This document shows positions 18,369 to 28,236 of a DNA stretch of 62,564 nucleotides, one piece after another (within the stretch, counting starts at the first letter, position 1; each line of letters starts with the position of its first letter). The stretch is taken from the NCBI GenBank assembly GCA_000435635.1, contig FR882119.1:1-62564 (forward strand). The letters run 5' to 3'. The position numbers were made by a program, and so were the translations under genes. The notes below the pieces were generated by a model. The model was given only the letters and a program-made list of their open reading frames with translations, made no database searches and was not told the DNA's origin. This stretch comes from Prevotella sp. CAG:1320. GTDB taxonomy: Bacteria; Bacteroidota; Bacteroidia; Bacteroidales; Bacteroidaceae.

Positions 18369-19454
18369 ATGTTTGATTTTTCAATCGTAACAACATGGTT
18401 TGACTCCCTCCTGCGTCAAACGCTGGGATTGGGTGATTTTTGGTCAATCCTCATAGAGTGCATCGTGGTGGGCGTACTGATATTGTTGGCTTATGCCACG
18501 CTCGCCATCGTCTTGATATTCATGGAGCGCAAGGTCTGCGCTTACTTCCAATGCCGTTTGGGTCCTATGCGTGTAGGCCCTTGGGGATTGTTGCAAGTCT
18601 TTGCCGATGTGCTGAAGATGCTCATTAAAGAGATTTTCACGGTCGACAAGGCAGACAAGTTGCTCTATTTCTTGGCTCCCTTCTTGGTGATTATCGCTTC
18701 TGTGGGTACATTCTCATTCCTGCCATGGAATATGGGCGCCCATATTCTTGACTTCAATGTGGGTATTTTCTTGGTGACAGCCATATCCAGCATTGGAGTA
18801 GTGGGTGTGTTCCTCGCAGGTTGGGGTAGTAATAATAAGTATTCCGTGGTGAGTGCCATGCGTGGTGCCGTGCAGATGATTTCTTATGAAATGTCATTGT
18901 GCTTGTGTCTTATCGCCGCAGTTGCCTTGACTGGCACAATGCAGATAAGTGGCATTGTTGAGGCGCAGACCGGGCCTTGGCAATGGCTTATTGTCAAGGG
19001 ACATATTCCTGCCATTATCGCTTTCTTGGTATTCCTCATCGCAGGTAATGCCGAAGCTAATCGTGGCCCATTTGACCTGGCTGAGGCCGAGAGCGAGTTA
19101 ACGGCAGGTTACCACACAGAATACTCTGGAATGGGTTTCGGTTTCTATTACTTGGCAGAGTATCTTAATCTCTTTGTCATCAGCGGTATCGCCGCTACCG
19201 TCTTCCTTGGTGGATGGGCACCTCTTAATATTGGGGTAGATGGTTTTGACATGGTGATGAACTACATCCCTGGCATTGTCTGGTTCTTGGGGAAAACGTT
19301 CCTCATCGTTTGGTTGCTGATGTGGATACGTTGGACTTATCCCCGTCTGCGCATTGACCAAATCCTGAAGCTGGAATGGAAATACTTGATGCCGTTGGCA
19401 TTGCTTAACATTGTCATCATGACAGTGGTGGTTGCTTTTGGCTGGCATTTCTAA
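18369..19454 (+). CDS. nuoH: NADH-quinone oxidoreductase subunit H
   Basis: A 361-residue membrane subunit with about eight helices that anchors the peripheral arm and lines the quinone chamber. Signatures: ERKVCAYFQCRLGPMRVGPWG near the first loop and GNAEANRGPFDLAEAESELT in the conserved acidic loop; GxxTEYSGM follows. It lies 47 nt after nuoCD. Confidence 0.95.
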   Translation: MFDFSIVTTWFDSLLRQTLGLGDFWSILIECIVVGVLILLAYATLAIVLIFMERKVCAYFQCRLGPMRVGPWGLLQVFADVLKMLIKEIFTVDKADKLLYFLAPFLVIIASVGTFSFLPWNMGAHILDFNVGIFLVTAISSIGVVGVFLAGWGSNNKYSVVSAMRGAVQMISYEMSLCLCLIAAVALTGTMQISGIVEAQTGPWQWLIVKGHIPAIIAFLVFLIAGNAEANRGPFDLAEAESELTAGYHTEYSGMGFGFYYLAEYLNLFVISGIAATVFLGGWAPLNIGVDGFDMVMNYIPGIVWFLGKTFLIVWLLMWIRWTYPRLRIDQILKLEWKYLMPLALLNIVIMTVVVAFGWHF

Positions 19455-19507
19455 AAGAGTGAGAGTTTAACGATTCTAGTAACGATATACATATTATAAA
19501 TATATAT

Positions 19508-20038
19508 ATGAGTAATCAATCATATTTCGGCGGTATCACCGCGGGACTGAAGACGCTCGCCACGGGACTGAAGGTTACCCTTAAGGAATACTTCACCCCG
19601 AAGAGCACCGAACAGTACCCTGAGAACCGCAAGACCACGCTGCATGTAGCTAAGCGGCATCGTGGACGATTGGTTTTCGTCCGCGATGAGGCTGGTGCGC
19701 ATAAGTGTGTGGCTTGCACTATGTGTGAGAAGTCTTGTCCTAATGGGAGCATCAAGATTCTCTCAGAGATGCGTGAAGACCCTGAGACAGGGAAAAAGAA
19801 ACGCTATTTGCTGGATTACAGTTATGACATGGGAGACTGCATGTTCTGCCAGTTGTGCGTAAATGCCTGCAACTTTGGCGCTATTGAGTTCACGAATGAT
19901 TTCGAGAACAGTGTGTTTGATCGTGACAAGCTGGTGCTTCACCTTGACAAGGAAGTATATGAAGGTGGTAGTCTGCCTGGTTTGATTGATGGAGGCGCGC
20001 CGCTCACGATTGGTAAGTTTAACACCAAAACGAAGTAG
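19508..20038 (+). CDS. nuoI: NADH-quinone oxidoreductase subunit I
   Basis: A 176-residue ferredoxin-like subunit with two [4Fe-4S] motifs (clusters N6a and N6b): Cys67, 70, 73, 77 in CVACTMCEKSCP and Cys111, 114, 117, 121 in CMFCQLCVNACN. It passes electrons towards NuoB. With NuoEFG absent, NuoI is the only visible entry point for electrons into the enzyme. Confidence 0.95.
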   Translation: MSNQSYFGGITAGLKTLATGLKVTLKEYFTPKSTEQYPENRKTTLHVAKRHRGRLVFVRDEAGAHKCVACTMCEKSCPNGSIKILSEMREDPETGKKKRYLLDYSYDMGDCMFCQLCVNACNFGAIEFTNDFENSVFDRDKLVLHLDKEVYEGGSLPGLIDGGAPLTIGKFNTKTK

Positions 20039-20043
20039 AGGAA

Positions 20044-20565
20044 ATGGCAAATATAGTAATGTTTTGCATCTTGGCGGTTGTCATCTTAGGCTCTGCCATA
20101 TTATGCGTCTCGACTAAAAGGATTATGCGTGCGGCCACGTTCTTGTTGTTCGTGCTTTTTGGTGTAGCGGGCATCTATTTCCTGCTAGACTATACTTTCC
20201 TGGGAGCCGCGCAAATCAGTGTTTACGCTGGTGGTATCACCATGCTCTATATCTTTGCCATCCAGTTGGTGAACAAACGTACCCTGCAAGGACTCGTGGA
20301 ACGTTTCCATCGCAGTCGCCTGGTAGGAGGCGTGTTGATATCATTGCTGGGTTTGGCTACGGTGGTTGTGGTGTTGTTGAAGAATCATTTCATCAACATG
20401 GCTGCCAGTGTTCCCGACGCTGAGGTTCCCATGACCCAAATAGGCACAGCCTTGCTTGGAAGCGGCAAGTACCAGTACGTACTCCCCTTCGAGTTTATAT
20501 CCGTATTCCTGCTCGCCTGTATCATTGGCGGCATTATGATAGCCAGAAAGGAGGATAAGAAATGA
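20044..20565 (+). CDS. nuoJ: NADH-quinone oxidoreductase subunit J
   Basis: A 173-residue membrane subunit with five helices and the conserved third-helix segment AQISVYAGGITMLYIFAIQ. It begins 5 nt after nuoI and overlaps nuoK by the 4-nt ATGA, so the two are translationally coupled. Confidence 0.93.
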   Translation: MANIVMFCILAVVILGSAILCVSTKRIMRAATFLLFVLFGVAGIYFLLDYTFLGAAQISVYAGGITMLYIFAIQLVNKRTLQGLVERFHRSRLVGGVLISLLGLATVVVVLLKNHFINMAASVPDAEVPMTQIGTALLGSGKYQYVLPFEFISVFLLACIIGGIMIARKEDKK

Positions 20566-20870
20566 TACCCGTAGAGTGTTTTTTCGTGCTTAGCGCACTG
20601 TTGTTCTTCATTGGGGTCTTTGGTTTTGTGACCCGTCGTAATTTGATAGCCATGCTTATCTCCATAGAATTGGTGCTTAACGCTGTCGACATTAACTTCG
20701 CCGCGTTCAACCGTATTCTCTATCCAGGTTTGTTGGAGGGCTTCTTCTTCACGTTGTTCTCCATTGGCGTGAGCGCAGCCGAGACTGCGGTGGCTATCGC
20801 TATCATCCTGAATGTTTACCGCAACTATAAGAGTGACTCGGTGAACTCCATTGAAAACATGAAATTCTAG
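20562..20870 (+). CDS. nuoK: NADH-quinone oxidoreductase subunit K
   Basis: A 102-residue, three-helix proton-channel subunit of the MrpC type. Conserved Glu residues in the helices are visible in MLISIELVLNAVDINF and GVSAAETAVAIAI. Coupled to nuoJ by a 4-nt overlap. Confidence 0.95.
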   Translation: MIPVECFFVLSALLFFIGVFGFVTRRNLIAMLISIELVLNAVDINFAAFNRILYPGLLEGFFFTLFSIGVSAAETAVAIAIILNVYRNYKSDSVNSIENMKF

Positions 20871-20876
20871 AAGGCC

Positions 20877-22847
20877 ATGGAATATAGTTATGCGTTTTTG
20901 ATACTCTTGCTTCCGTTTCTCAGCTTTGTCGTGTTGGGACTAGCGGGCATGAAGATGAAGCCGGCTGTGGCCGGATGGATAGGTACCGTGATGCTGGGCG
21001 TAGTGTTTGCCATGTCGGTATACACTGCCTATGAATACTTCTTTGCTGTTGGCCGTGATGCCACGGGAATGTATCCCACGGTTACCGTGTTTAATTTCAC
21101 CTGGTTAAGGTTTACCGAACTGTTGACATTCAACATAGGATTCCGCCTTACGCCTATCAGCGTGATGATGCTTATCGTGATTACCACCGTGAGTCTCATG
21201 GTGCATATCTACTCTTTCGGTTACATGGCTGAGCGCGACGAGCATTATCATAAGGAAGGTTACGAGAAGGGTTTCCAGCGTTTCTACGCTTTCCTGAGTC
21301 TCTTCACCATGTCTATGCTGGGTTTGGTGGTGGCTACCAATATTTTCCAGATGTATCTCTTCTGGGAGCTCGTGGGCGTTTGCTCCTACCTGTTGATAGG
21401 TTTCTACTATCCCAAGCACGCTGCCGTGCATGCTTCCAAGAAAGCGTTCATCGTGACGCGTTTCGCAGACTTGTTCTTCCTGATAGGTATCCTCTTCTAT
21501 AGTTACTATGTAGGAACTTTCAGCTACGACTTGCACGATATGCCCGAGTTGGCTACCAACCTGGCAGGAGCTACCTGGATTATCCCCACGGCCCTTTTCT
21601 TGATGTTTATCGGAGGTGCCGGCAAGAGTGCCATGTTCCCTTTGCATATTTGGTTGCCCGATGCCATGGAAGGTCCTACGCCTGTATCCGCGTTGATTCA
21701 CGCCGCTACCATGGTTGTGGCAGGTGTATACCAAGTAGCTTCGCTCTTCCCCATCTATATCAAGTTCGGTGCGGTTGAGCAATTGCATTGGATAGCTTAC
21801 ATTGCCGCTTTCACCGCTTTCTATGCTGCCGCTGTAGCATGTACGCAGCGAGACATCAAGAGAGGTTTGGCTTTCTCTACCATTTCGCAGATTGCTTACA
21901 TGTTGGTAGCGTTGGGTGTTTGCTATGCGGTAGACAATCATGAAGGCGGTTTGGGTTACATGGCTGGTATGTTCCACTTGTTTACCCATGCTATGTTCAA
22001 GGCTTTGCTCTTCCTTTGCTCGGGTTCTATCATTGTTATCATTGGCAGTAACTTCAAGGAGTATATGGGCGGTCTTCACAAGTATATGCCTATTACCAAT
22101 ATTTGTTTCTTGATAGGTTGCTTGGCCATAGCTGGTATACCTCCATTCGCAGGCTTCTGGTCCAAGGATGAGATTATCACCGCTTGCTTCCAGTTGCCAG
22201 GATGGGAAGGCCAGTTCTTTGGTTGGTTGCTCACCGTTGTAGCAGGCATGACGGCGTTTTATATGTTCCGTCTCTACTATGTCATCTTCTGGGGACAGAG
22301 CTATTATGAGTTGGATCCAGAGCATCGCCGCAAGCCCCAAGAGGCACCAATGGTGATGTGTATTCCCTTGATTATTTTGGCAGTCATTTCCGTATTCGCC
22401 GGCATGATACCGTTCGGTCATTTTGTTTCGGCTACGGGCATGGAGTATGATATTCATATCAATACCCGTATCGCGGTCACCAGTGTTATCGTGGCATTGA
22501 TAGGTATAGGATTGGCAACCTATATGTATGCGCCCAAGAAGACACCTTTGGCAGATATGCTCGCCAAGCGTATGCCTCGTTTGCATAAGGCCGCGCTCAA
22601 TCGCTTTTACATTGACGATATCTGGCAGTTCGTTACCCATAAGATCATCTTCAATTGCTTCTCCAAACCCATTGCTTGGTTTGACCGTCATTGCGTGGAT
22701 GGTTTCATGAACTTCCTCGCTTGGAGCACCCAAGAGGGAGGACAGGCGATACGTCCTTGGCAGAATGGTGATGTGCGTTCTTATGCTGTATGGTTCCTCA
22801 CCGGCACAGTGGCAATAACGCTTATCCTGTTGGCTGTAGCAATGTAA
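20877..22847 (+). CDS. nuoL: NADH-quinone oxidoreductase subunit L
   Basis: A 656-residue antiporter-like proton-pumping subunit with at least 14 predicted helices. Signatures: LFWELVGVCSYLLIGFYY with the channel Glu, GAGKSAMFPLHIWLPDAMEG with the channel Lys, and PTPVSALIHAATMVVAGVY. The C-terminal region contains the lateral helix. It starts 6 nt after nuoK. Confidence 0.95.
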   Translation: MEYSYAFLILLLPFLSFVVLGLAGMKMKPAVAGWIGTVMLGVVFAMSVYTAYEYFFAVGRDATGMYPTVTVFNFTWLRFTELLTFNIGFRLTPISVMMLIVITTVSLMVHIYSFGYMAERDEHYHKEGYEKGFQRFYAFLSLFTMSMLGLVVATNIFQMYLFWELVGVCSYLLIGFYYPKHAAVHASKKAFIVTRFADLFFLIGILFYSYYVGTFSYDLHDMPELATNLAGATWIIPTALFLMFIGGAGKSAMFPLHIWLPDAMEGPTPVSALIHAATMVVAGVYQVASLFPIYIKFGAVEQLHWIAYIAAFTAFYAAAVACTQRDIKRGLAFSTISQIAYMLVALGVCYAVDNHEGGLGYMAGMFHLFTHAMFKALLFLCSGSIIVIIGSNFKEYMGGLHKYMPITNICFLIGCLAIAGIPPFAGFWSKDEIITACFQLPGWEGQFFGWLLTVVAGMTAFYMFRLYYVIFWGQSYYELDPEHRRKPQEAPMVMCIPLIILAVISVFAGMIPFGHFVSATGMEYDIHINTRIAVTSVIVALIGIGLATYMYAPKKTPLADMLAKRMPRLHKAALNRFYIDDIWQFVTHKIIFNCFSKPIAWFDRHCVDGFMNFLAWSTQEGGQAIRPWQNGDVRSYAVWFLTGTVAITLILLAVAM

Positions 22848-22873
22848 TCAATCACTCTAGAAAAGTTAAGAAA

Positions 22874-24385
22874 ATGAATATACTGAGTTTATTCGTAGTA
22901 ATCCCCGTGCTGATGTTGTTGGGTTTGTGGCTTGCCCGCAACGACAACCAAGTGCGTGGTGTGATGGTGGCGGGTGCCACCTGCTTGCTGGGTTTATCCA
23001 TTTACCTGGTATTCGCTTTCCTCGACTTGCGTGAGACGATGCCGGCCGACCAGTATCCTATGCTTTTCACGGACAGCATACCTTGGTTTGAGCCATTGCA
23101 TATCCATTACGCCATTGGTGTGGATGGTATCTCCGTGGTGATGTTGCTGCTTTCGGCCATTATCGTGTTCACGGGTACTTTCGCTTCTTGGCAAATGGAA
23201 CCCATGAAGAAAGAGTATTTCCTTTGGTTTGTATTGCTGAGCACGGGTGTGTTTGGATTCTTCATCTCCGTGGATATGTTCACCATGTTCATGTTCTACG
23301 AGGTGGCCCTTATCCCGATGTACCTCTTGATAGGCGTTTGGGGAAGTGGTGCCAAGGAGTATTCCGCCATGAAGTTGACTTTGATGCTGATGGGAGGTTC
23401 CGCCCTTTTGATAATCGGTATCCTCGCCATCTATTATTTCAGTGGTGCCACCACGATGAATGTAGTGGAGATTGCCAACATGGCCAATATCCCCGAGCAT
23501 GTGCAGAAGGTGTTCTTCCCGTTTGTTTTCATCGGTTTTGGAGTTCTTGGCGCACTTTTCCCGTTCCACACATGGAGCCCCGACGGTCACGCTTCCGCAC
23601 CTACCGCGGTTTCCATGCTCCACGCTGGTGTGCTAATGAAATTGGGAGGTTACGGTTGCTTCCGTATCGCCATGTATCTTTTGCCTGAGGCTCTTGACAC
23701 GTGGGCACCTGTATTCTTGGTGTTGACTACCATCTCCGTAGTCTATGGAGCACTTTCCGCTTGCGTGCAGACAGACTTGAAGTATATCAACGCTTATTCT
23801 TCAGTGAGCCACTGCGGCATGGTGCTCTTCGCTTTGCTGATGATGACGCAGACCGCTATCACCGGTGCCGTGTTGCAGATGTTGTCCCATGGTTTGATGA
23901 CGGCTCTCTTCTTTGCGGTTATCGGTATGATTTATCACCGTGCGGGTACTCGCGACGTTCGCTATTTGGGTGGATTGATGAAGGTTGTTCCTTTCTTGTC
24001 CGTGGGATACGTTGTCGCGGGTTTGGCCAACCTGGGTTTGCCAGGCTTCTCAGGCTTCGTGGCCGAGATGACCATCTTTGTGGGTTCATTCCAAAACGCG
24101 GACTTGTTCCATCGCGTATGTACCATTTGCGCTTGTACCTCTATCGTGGTTACGGCCGTTTACATCTTGCGCGTGGTGGGTAAGATACTTTATCAGAAAG
24201 TGCCCAATCAAAAATTCTACGAGTTGCATGACGCCACTTGGGATGAGCGAGTGGCCGTTATCGGCCTGATAGCTTGCGTGGCAGGCTTGGGTATGTTCCC
24301 GCTTTGGGCCAATGACATTATCAGCGACGCAGTAGGTCCTGTCATCGAGCACATCGGCAAGTTCGCCGTAATAGCATCACTATAA
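22874..24385 (+). CDS. nuoM: NADH-quinone oxidoreductase subunit M
   Basis: A 503-residue antiporter-like subunit. Motifs: FMFYEVALIPMYLLIG with the channel Glu, FPFHTWSPDGHASAPTAVSM and LHAGVLMKLGGYG. ATG 22874 (26 nt after nuoL) is preferred to an upstream in-frame start inside nuoL because it opens directly into the first helix. Confidence 0.95.
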   Translation: MNILSLFVVIPVLMLLGLWLARNDNQVRGVMVAGATCLLGLSIYLVFAFLDLRETMPADQYPMLFTDSIPWFEPLHIHYAIGVDGISVVMLLLSAIIVFTGTFASWQMEPMKKEYFLWFVLLSTGVFGFFISVDMFTMFMFYEVALIPMYLLIGVWGSGAKEYSAMKLTLMLMGGSALLIIGILAIYYFSGATTMNVVEIANMANIPEHVQKVFFPFVFIGFGVLGALFPFHTWSPDGHASAPTAVSMLHAGVLMKLGGYGCFRIAMYLLPEALDTWAPVFLVLTTISVVYGALSACVQTDLKYINAYSSVSHCGMVLFALLMMTQTAITGAVLQMLSHGLMTALFFAVIGMIYHRAGTRDVRYLGGLMKVVPFLSVGYVVAGLANLGLPGFSGFVAEMTIFVGSFQNADLFHRVCTICACTSIVVTAVYILRVVGKILYQKVPNQKFYELHDATWDERVAVIGLIACVAGLGMFPLWANDIISDAVGPVIEHIGKFAVIASL

Positions 24386-24403
24386 TTCTAAAGACGCAGA
24401 ATC

Positions 24404-25858
24404 ATGGAAATCAATTATAGTCAATTCCTGCACATGATACCAGAGGTCACCTTGATGGCCGTCCTGGTGATAGCTTTCGTGGCCGACTTCTGTAGCGCGA
24501 AGAGCGAGGAACGCAAGTGGTTCAATCCGCTTATGGTTATTTTGATGGCCGCCCACCTCGTAATCAACATCTTCCCTGTAGAGCCTTCCCAGACTTTTGG
24601 CGGAATGTATCACACCAACGCCGCCATTGGCGTTATCAAGACAATTCTTGCCTTGGGAACCCTGATAGTTCTCATTCAGTCACGTGAGTGGCTTCGCCGG
24701 CCAGACACTTCTTTCAAGGAGGGTGAGTTTTACATGTTGATTGTTTCCACCTTGCTGGGAATGAACATGATGGTAAGTGCCAACCACTTCCTGTTGTTCT
24801 ATCTTGGCCTTGAGATGGCATCCGTGCCCATGGCTTGTTTAGTGGCTTTCGACAAATATCGTCATAACTCCGCTGAGGCTGGCGCCAAGTTCATCCTCAC
24901 GGCGGCGTTCTCCAGTGGCGTGATGCTCTATGGCATTTCATTCCTATATGGTGCCGCGGGCACGCTCTACTTTGATGATCTGACCTTCACGGCCACCCCG
25001 CTCACCATCATGGGCATGGTGTTCTTCTTCAGCGGCTTGGGCTTCAAGATATCCCTTGTGCCCTTCCACTTCTGGACGGCAGACTCCTATCAGGGAGCGC
25101 CCACGACGGTGACCGGGTATCTCTCGGTAGTCTCTAAGGGCGCGGCGGCTTTCACCCTCTGCACTATCTTGATGAAGGTGTTCGACTTCATGTATGAGTA
25201 CTGGGCATACCTGCTCTTCATCGTGGCTGTATTGTCCATCACCATAGCCAACCTTTTTGCCATCCACCAGAAAGACCTCAAGCGTTTCATGGCTTTCAGT
25301 TCTATCTCCCAGGCGGGCTACATCGTGCTGGCCGTGATTGGCGATAGTGCCGTGAGCGTGACCGCTTTGAGTTACTATGTGCTTATTTACGTGGTGGCCA
25401 ACTTAAGTGTCTTTACCATTATCAGCGCCATAGAGGAACATAACAACGGCACGGTAGACATGGATAGCTACAATGGCCTCTATACTACCAATCCCCGTTT
25501 GGCTTTCCTGATGACCTTGGCCTTGTTCTCGCTGGGTGGTATTCCTCCTTTCGCGGGAATGTTCTCCAAGTTCTTCGTGTTCATGGCCGCTGTCAACGGC
25601 GCCAGCATTGACACCACGGTGGGTGCCTTGGCATACGCCGTTGTATTCGTGGCATTGCTCAACACGGTGGTGAGCCTCTATTACTACTTGCTCATCGTGA
25701 AGGCCATGTTCATCAAGCACAATGACAATCCGTTGCCTACTTTCCAGAGCGCGGGCAGCACCAAGCTTGCCCTTGCCATCTGTACCGCGGGCATCGTGCT
25801 CTTTGGTGTTTGCTCAGTGGTATACGATTGGATTAGCGCGGCTTCCCTTGCGGCGTAA
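24404..25858 (+). CDS. nuoN: NADH-quinone oxidoreductase subunit N
   Basis: A 484-residue antiporter-like subunit, the last gene of the operon. Motifs: [42 protein letters not shown] and [17 protein letters not shown] strong terminator follows, confirming the operon end and the lack of nuoE, nuoF and nuoG downstream. Confidence 0.95.
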   Translation: MEINYSQFLHMIPEVTLMAVLVIAFVADFCSAKSEERKWFNPLMVILMAAHLVINIFPVEPSQTFGGMYHTNAAIGVIKTILALGTLIVLIQSREWLRRPDTSFKEGEFYMLIVSTLLGMNMMVSANHFLLFYLGLEMASVPMACLVAFDKYRHNSAEAGAKFILTAAFSSGVMLYGISFLYGAAGTLYFDDLTFTATPLTIMGMVFFFSGLGFKISLVPFHFWTADSYQGAPTTVTGYLSVVSKGAAAFTLCTILMKVFDFMYEYWAYLLFIVAVLSITIANLFAIHQKDLKRFMAFSSISQAGYIVLAVIGDSAVSVTALSYYVLIYVVANLSVFTIISAIEEHNNGTVDMDSYNGLYTTNPRLAFLMTLALFSLGGIPPFAGMFSKFFVFMAAVNGASIDTTVGALAYAVVFVALLNTVVSLYYYLLIVKAMFIKHNDNPLPTFQSAGSTKLALAICTAGIVLFGVCSVVYDWISAASLAA

Positions 25859-25879
25859 TCGATAAATCCTATCATATTT

Positions 25880-25914
25880 AAAGGCGCATGCTCCGTGTGG
25901 TGCATGCGCCTTTT
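25880..25914 (+). terminator. Terminator of the nuo operon
   Basis: Stem AAAGGCGCATGC / GCATGCGCCTTTT with an 8-nt loop and a T run. Confidence 0.85.
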
Positions 25915-25970
25915 GTTATATATTCCGTTGAAGCGGTCGTTTTGTCTTGCCGGTGGTTTCACCCTTTTCG

Positions 25971-26080
25971 GAAAATAACTTGTTTCGCTTGACAAAATAA
26001 GTTGTTTTGATGAACAAAACAACTTATTTTGCCTGGCGATTTAACTTGTTTTGCACAGGAAAACAACTTGTTTTCCCGTC
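25971..26080. repeat. 22-nt-period array of AAAATAACTTATTTT-type palindromes
   Basis: Five units have their AA(C/G)TT centres at 25977, 25999, 26021, 26043 and 26065, exactly 22 nt apart, between the convergent 3' ends of nuoN and thyX. Confidence 0.85.
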
Positions 26081-26099
26081 GCGACCAACTTTACTGGTT

Positions 26100-26990
26100 T
26101 TAGTCTTCCGCCTTGTCAATATATCCTCTCCTTACAAACTCCTCCATCAGGGGCCACGCCAATGCCTTGGCGTCGGGGTGGGGCGCGCCCGTAGTGCCTT
26201 TAGCCCTGAGGTCGAAGAAGTGCAGCCAGTCGCTCACGAATGCCGTGTGCACCAGTTCCGTATTGGTGTCCAGTGGCAATACGGCTCTTGCCTCTTGTGG
26301 CGTGCGGCCCATTTTGATGAGGTTCAGGTAAGAGAATTCCGCGGCCAGGTTGCCGAAGTTCCAGTAGTCCACCTCGTTCCATTCGTCCGTCAAGCCTTCG
26401 GTGATGTCTCTGCAAAGCTGTATGAAAGCCTCTTGCCCTTGTTCCTCTTTCACGTCTTGGTTGGTCATTTCCTTTACCCAAGAGGGGAGGTTGATGGTTA
26501 TCTCGTTGCCGAATTTGTCTTTGTTATAGTTGCAGTAGCGAGTGCTTTGCTCCGCTATGCTGTTCACGCGGTGGCGATTATACTCGCGGGTGATGGAAAT
26601 TTGCGTGGTGAAGTGGACGGTCACTCTTCGCTCATGGCTTGGTGTGTAGTCAGAGAGATATTTCAAGTCGTCCATTTTCCCGTTTTGCGCCAATACTCTC
26701 AGGTTGGTGGTGATGTAGTCATGGCCTTGGGCTGACTTCACTACGCTAAAGCGGTTGGTGGCATAGAAAGGAAGTTCCCCCTGCTTTGCCCGCAGGTATA
26801 CCGTGGCATGCTCCAGCATGGCGGTATGCTGGTTGTTGATCATTCTCTGGGCGAAGGGACGTGCCGAGTCCTTGGTGGCACGGTCTTCACTCTTGTAACA
26901 TACTCTGCCCGCGCGCTCTACTTGTCTGTAGATGCCGTCTTCTCCGGGTTCCTGCTCCCATATCTCGTAGTTTGGAAGGATGATTCTCAT
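26100..26990 (-). CDS. thyX: Flavin-dependent thymidylate synthase
   Basis: A 296-residue enzyme that makes dTMP from dUMP using methylene-THF, FAD and NADPH. The ThyX signature RHRxxS...EQSTRY is present at residues 139-152 (RHRVNSIAEQSTRY). The position usually Asn before Glu-Gln-Ser is Ala here. Further family segments are SVVKSAQGHDYITTNLRVL and the C-terminal helix with LPLDTNTELVHT. The start is set at 26990 (MRIILPNYEIWEQ); a longer in-frame extension has no family resemblance and would run over a TATCTTCG -7-like element at 27025-27018. Monocistronic, facing trmO divergently. Confidence 0.93.
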   Translation of the reverse strand: MRIILPNYEIWEQEPGEDGIYRQVERAGRVCYKSEDRATKDSARPFAQRMINNQHTAMLEHATVYLRAKQGELPFYATNRFSVVKSAQGHDYITTNLRVLAQNGKMDDLKYLSDYTPSHERRVTVHFTTQISITREYNRHRVNSIAEQSTRYCNYNKDKFGNEITINLPSWVKEMTNQDVKEEQGQEAFIQLCRDITEGLTDEWNEVDYWNFGNLAAEFSYLNLIKMGRTPQEARAVLPLDTNTELVHTAFVSDWLHFFDLRAKGTTGAPHPDAKALAWPLMEEFVRRGYIDKAED

Positions 26991-27157
26991 AAGTGTTTCA
27001 GTTATATGTTTCTCTCGCGAAGATACTAATTTTTCTTCACTTAGCCTTCCTTCTCTCCCTGGGAAAATCATGTTCCCATTTATTTTCTTTTTGTCTCAAT
27101 GGCGTTATTCGGTGGAAATTCCTTACTTTTGCACCATTAATTTATATTCTGTTCCAC

Positions 27158-27850
27158 ATGGATATTACCCCTGTCGCCCGTTTCCGTTCCCCGTTCAGCT
27201 CCAAGTTTGGCATTCCCAAGCAGTCGGGAATCATCGCTTCCCTGCGTGGCAGCATAGAGTTTGAGTCGCCTTTCCGCAATCCAGATGCCTTGCGAGGCAT
27301 AGACGCGTTTGATTACCTTTGGCTTATTTGGGAGTTTTCCGCCAATCCTCATGCTGCCCACGGCTTGTTGGTCAGGCCTCCTCGCTTGGGCGGCAACGAG
27401 CGGGTGGGGGTATTCGCTTCCCGTAGCCCTTTCCGTCCCAATGGGTTGGGGCTTTCTTCCGTGCGCTTGAGCCATGTGGAGTGGGATACCCCACGAGGGC
27501 CAGTTCTCCATGTTTTGGGGGCGGACCTGATGGATGGCACGCCTATTTACGACATCAAGCCCTACGTGGTCTATGCCGACAGCCATCCCGAAGCCCGTAG
27601 CGGTTTTGTGGATGCCAGGCAATGGACAAAGTCGGAAGTCATCTTGCCTGCGGTTGTCCTCTCCGTCCTTCGCCAGGCGGGTTGGAGCGAAGAGCTAGTA
27701 GACACTCTGGTCAAGGTGTTGGAGCAAGACCCCCGTCCCAGGTATCAGCAAGACCCCGCCCGTGTCTATGGCATGCCTTTCGCGGGCTATGATATCCACT
27801 TCCGTTGTCAGGATGGAAAGGTGATGGTTACGGATGCCGTTCCCTTGTAA
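27158..27850 (+). CDS. trmO: tRNA (N6-threonylcarbamoyladenosine37-N6)-methyltransferase, TrmO/TsaA-like
   Basis: A 230-residue protein of the TrmO (YaeB) family, which methylates t6A37 in tRNA with SAM. Family segments: ITPVARFRSPFSSKFGIPKQ at the N-terminus, RGIDAFDYLWLIWEF, RPPRLGGNERVGVFASRSPFR then NGLGLSSVRL, and MDGTPIYDIKPYV. ATG 27158 is chosen because homology starts there; TACTTTTG (27124-27131) upstream is a likely -7 element. Confidence 0.88.
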   Translation: MDITPVARFRSPFSSKFGIPKQSGIIASLRGSIEFESPFRNPDALRGIDAFDYLWLIWEFSANPHAAHGLLVRPPRLGGNERVGVFASRSPFRPNGLGLSSVRLSHVEWDTPRGPVLHVLGADLMDGTPIYDIKPYVVYADSHPEARSGFVDARQWTKSEVILPAVVLSVLRQAGWSEELVDTLVKVLEQDPRPRYQQDPARVYGMPFAGYDIHFRCQDGKVMVTDAVPL

Positions 27851-27979
27851 GCGTTCTTTTGCCAGTCCATTTAGCGTATGTTTCCGGGCAAGGAAGGCAG
27901 GCAAAATAATGAAGATACCTTCATTGCCCAATGAAAGCGTCTTCGTTGGCTCACGATGACAGACATCCAGTATCTCGCC

Positions 27980-28046
27980 CAGTACCACATAGCTGGTACT
28001 GCGGTGTCAGCTAAGTGAAACTCCAGTACCAGCTAGGTGGTACTGG
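27980..28046. repeat. 22-nt-period repeat array (CAGTACCA...TGGTACTG)
   Basis: Palindromic units CAGTACCA-N6-TGGTACTG start at 27980 and 28024, and the 22 nt between them (from 28002) is a degenerate version of the same unit, giving three units at an exact 22-nt period. A partial GGTACTGG follows. It is the same family as the hairpin at 11581. It lies in the 386-nt gap after trmO, which holds nothing else recognised. Confidence 0.7.
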
Positions 28047-28236
28047 GAAAGGTACTGGCTTCCCCGTTGGGGGCAACCTTTTGCCTCGTGCCTGCCAATA
28101 GGGCTTTGGAACTTGTGTTACTATATCGCACACGCGAGGAAGTGTGGTAGCACGTCTTTGAGAATTGTCAAGACACTGGGCTTCAAACATGTGACGTTTT
28201 GAGTAATACGAATAAATATTCTCATTAATTGTAGAA

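Noticed and set aside
21105..22733. Long open frame (542 codons) on the minus strand
   Set aside because: Antisense to nuoL. Its His/Gln/Glu-rich sequence is what reversed membrane-protein codons give.
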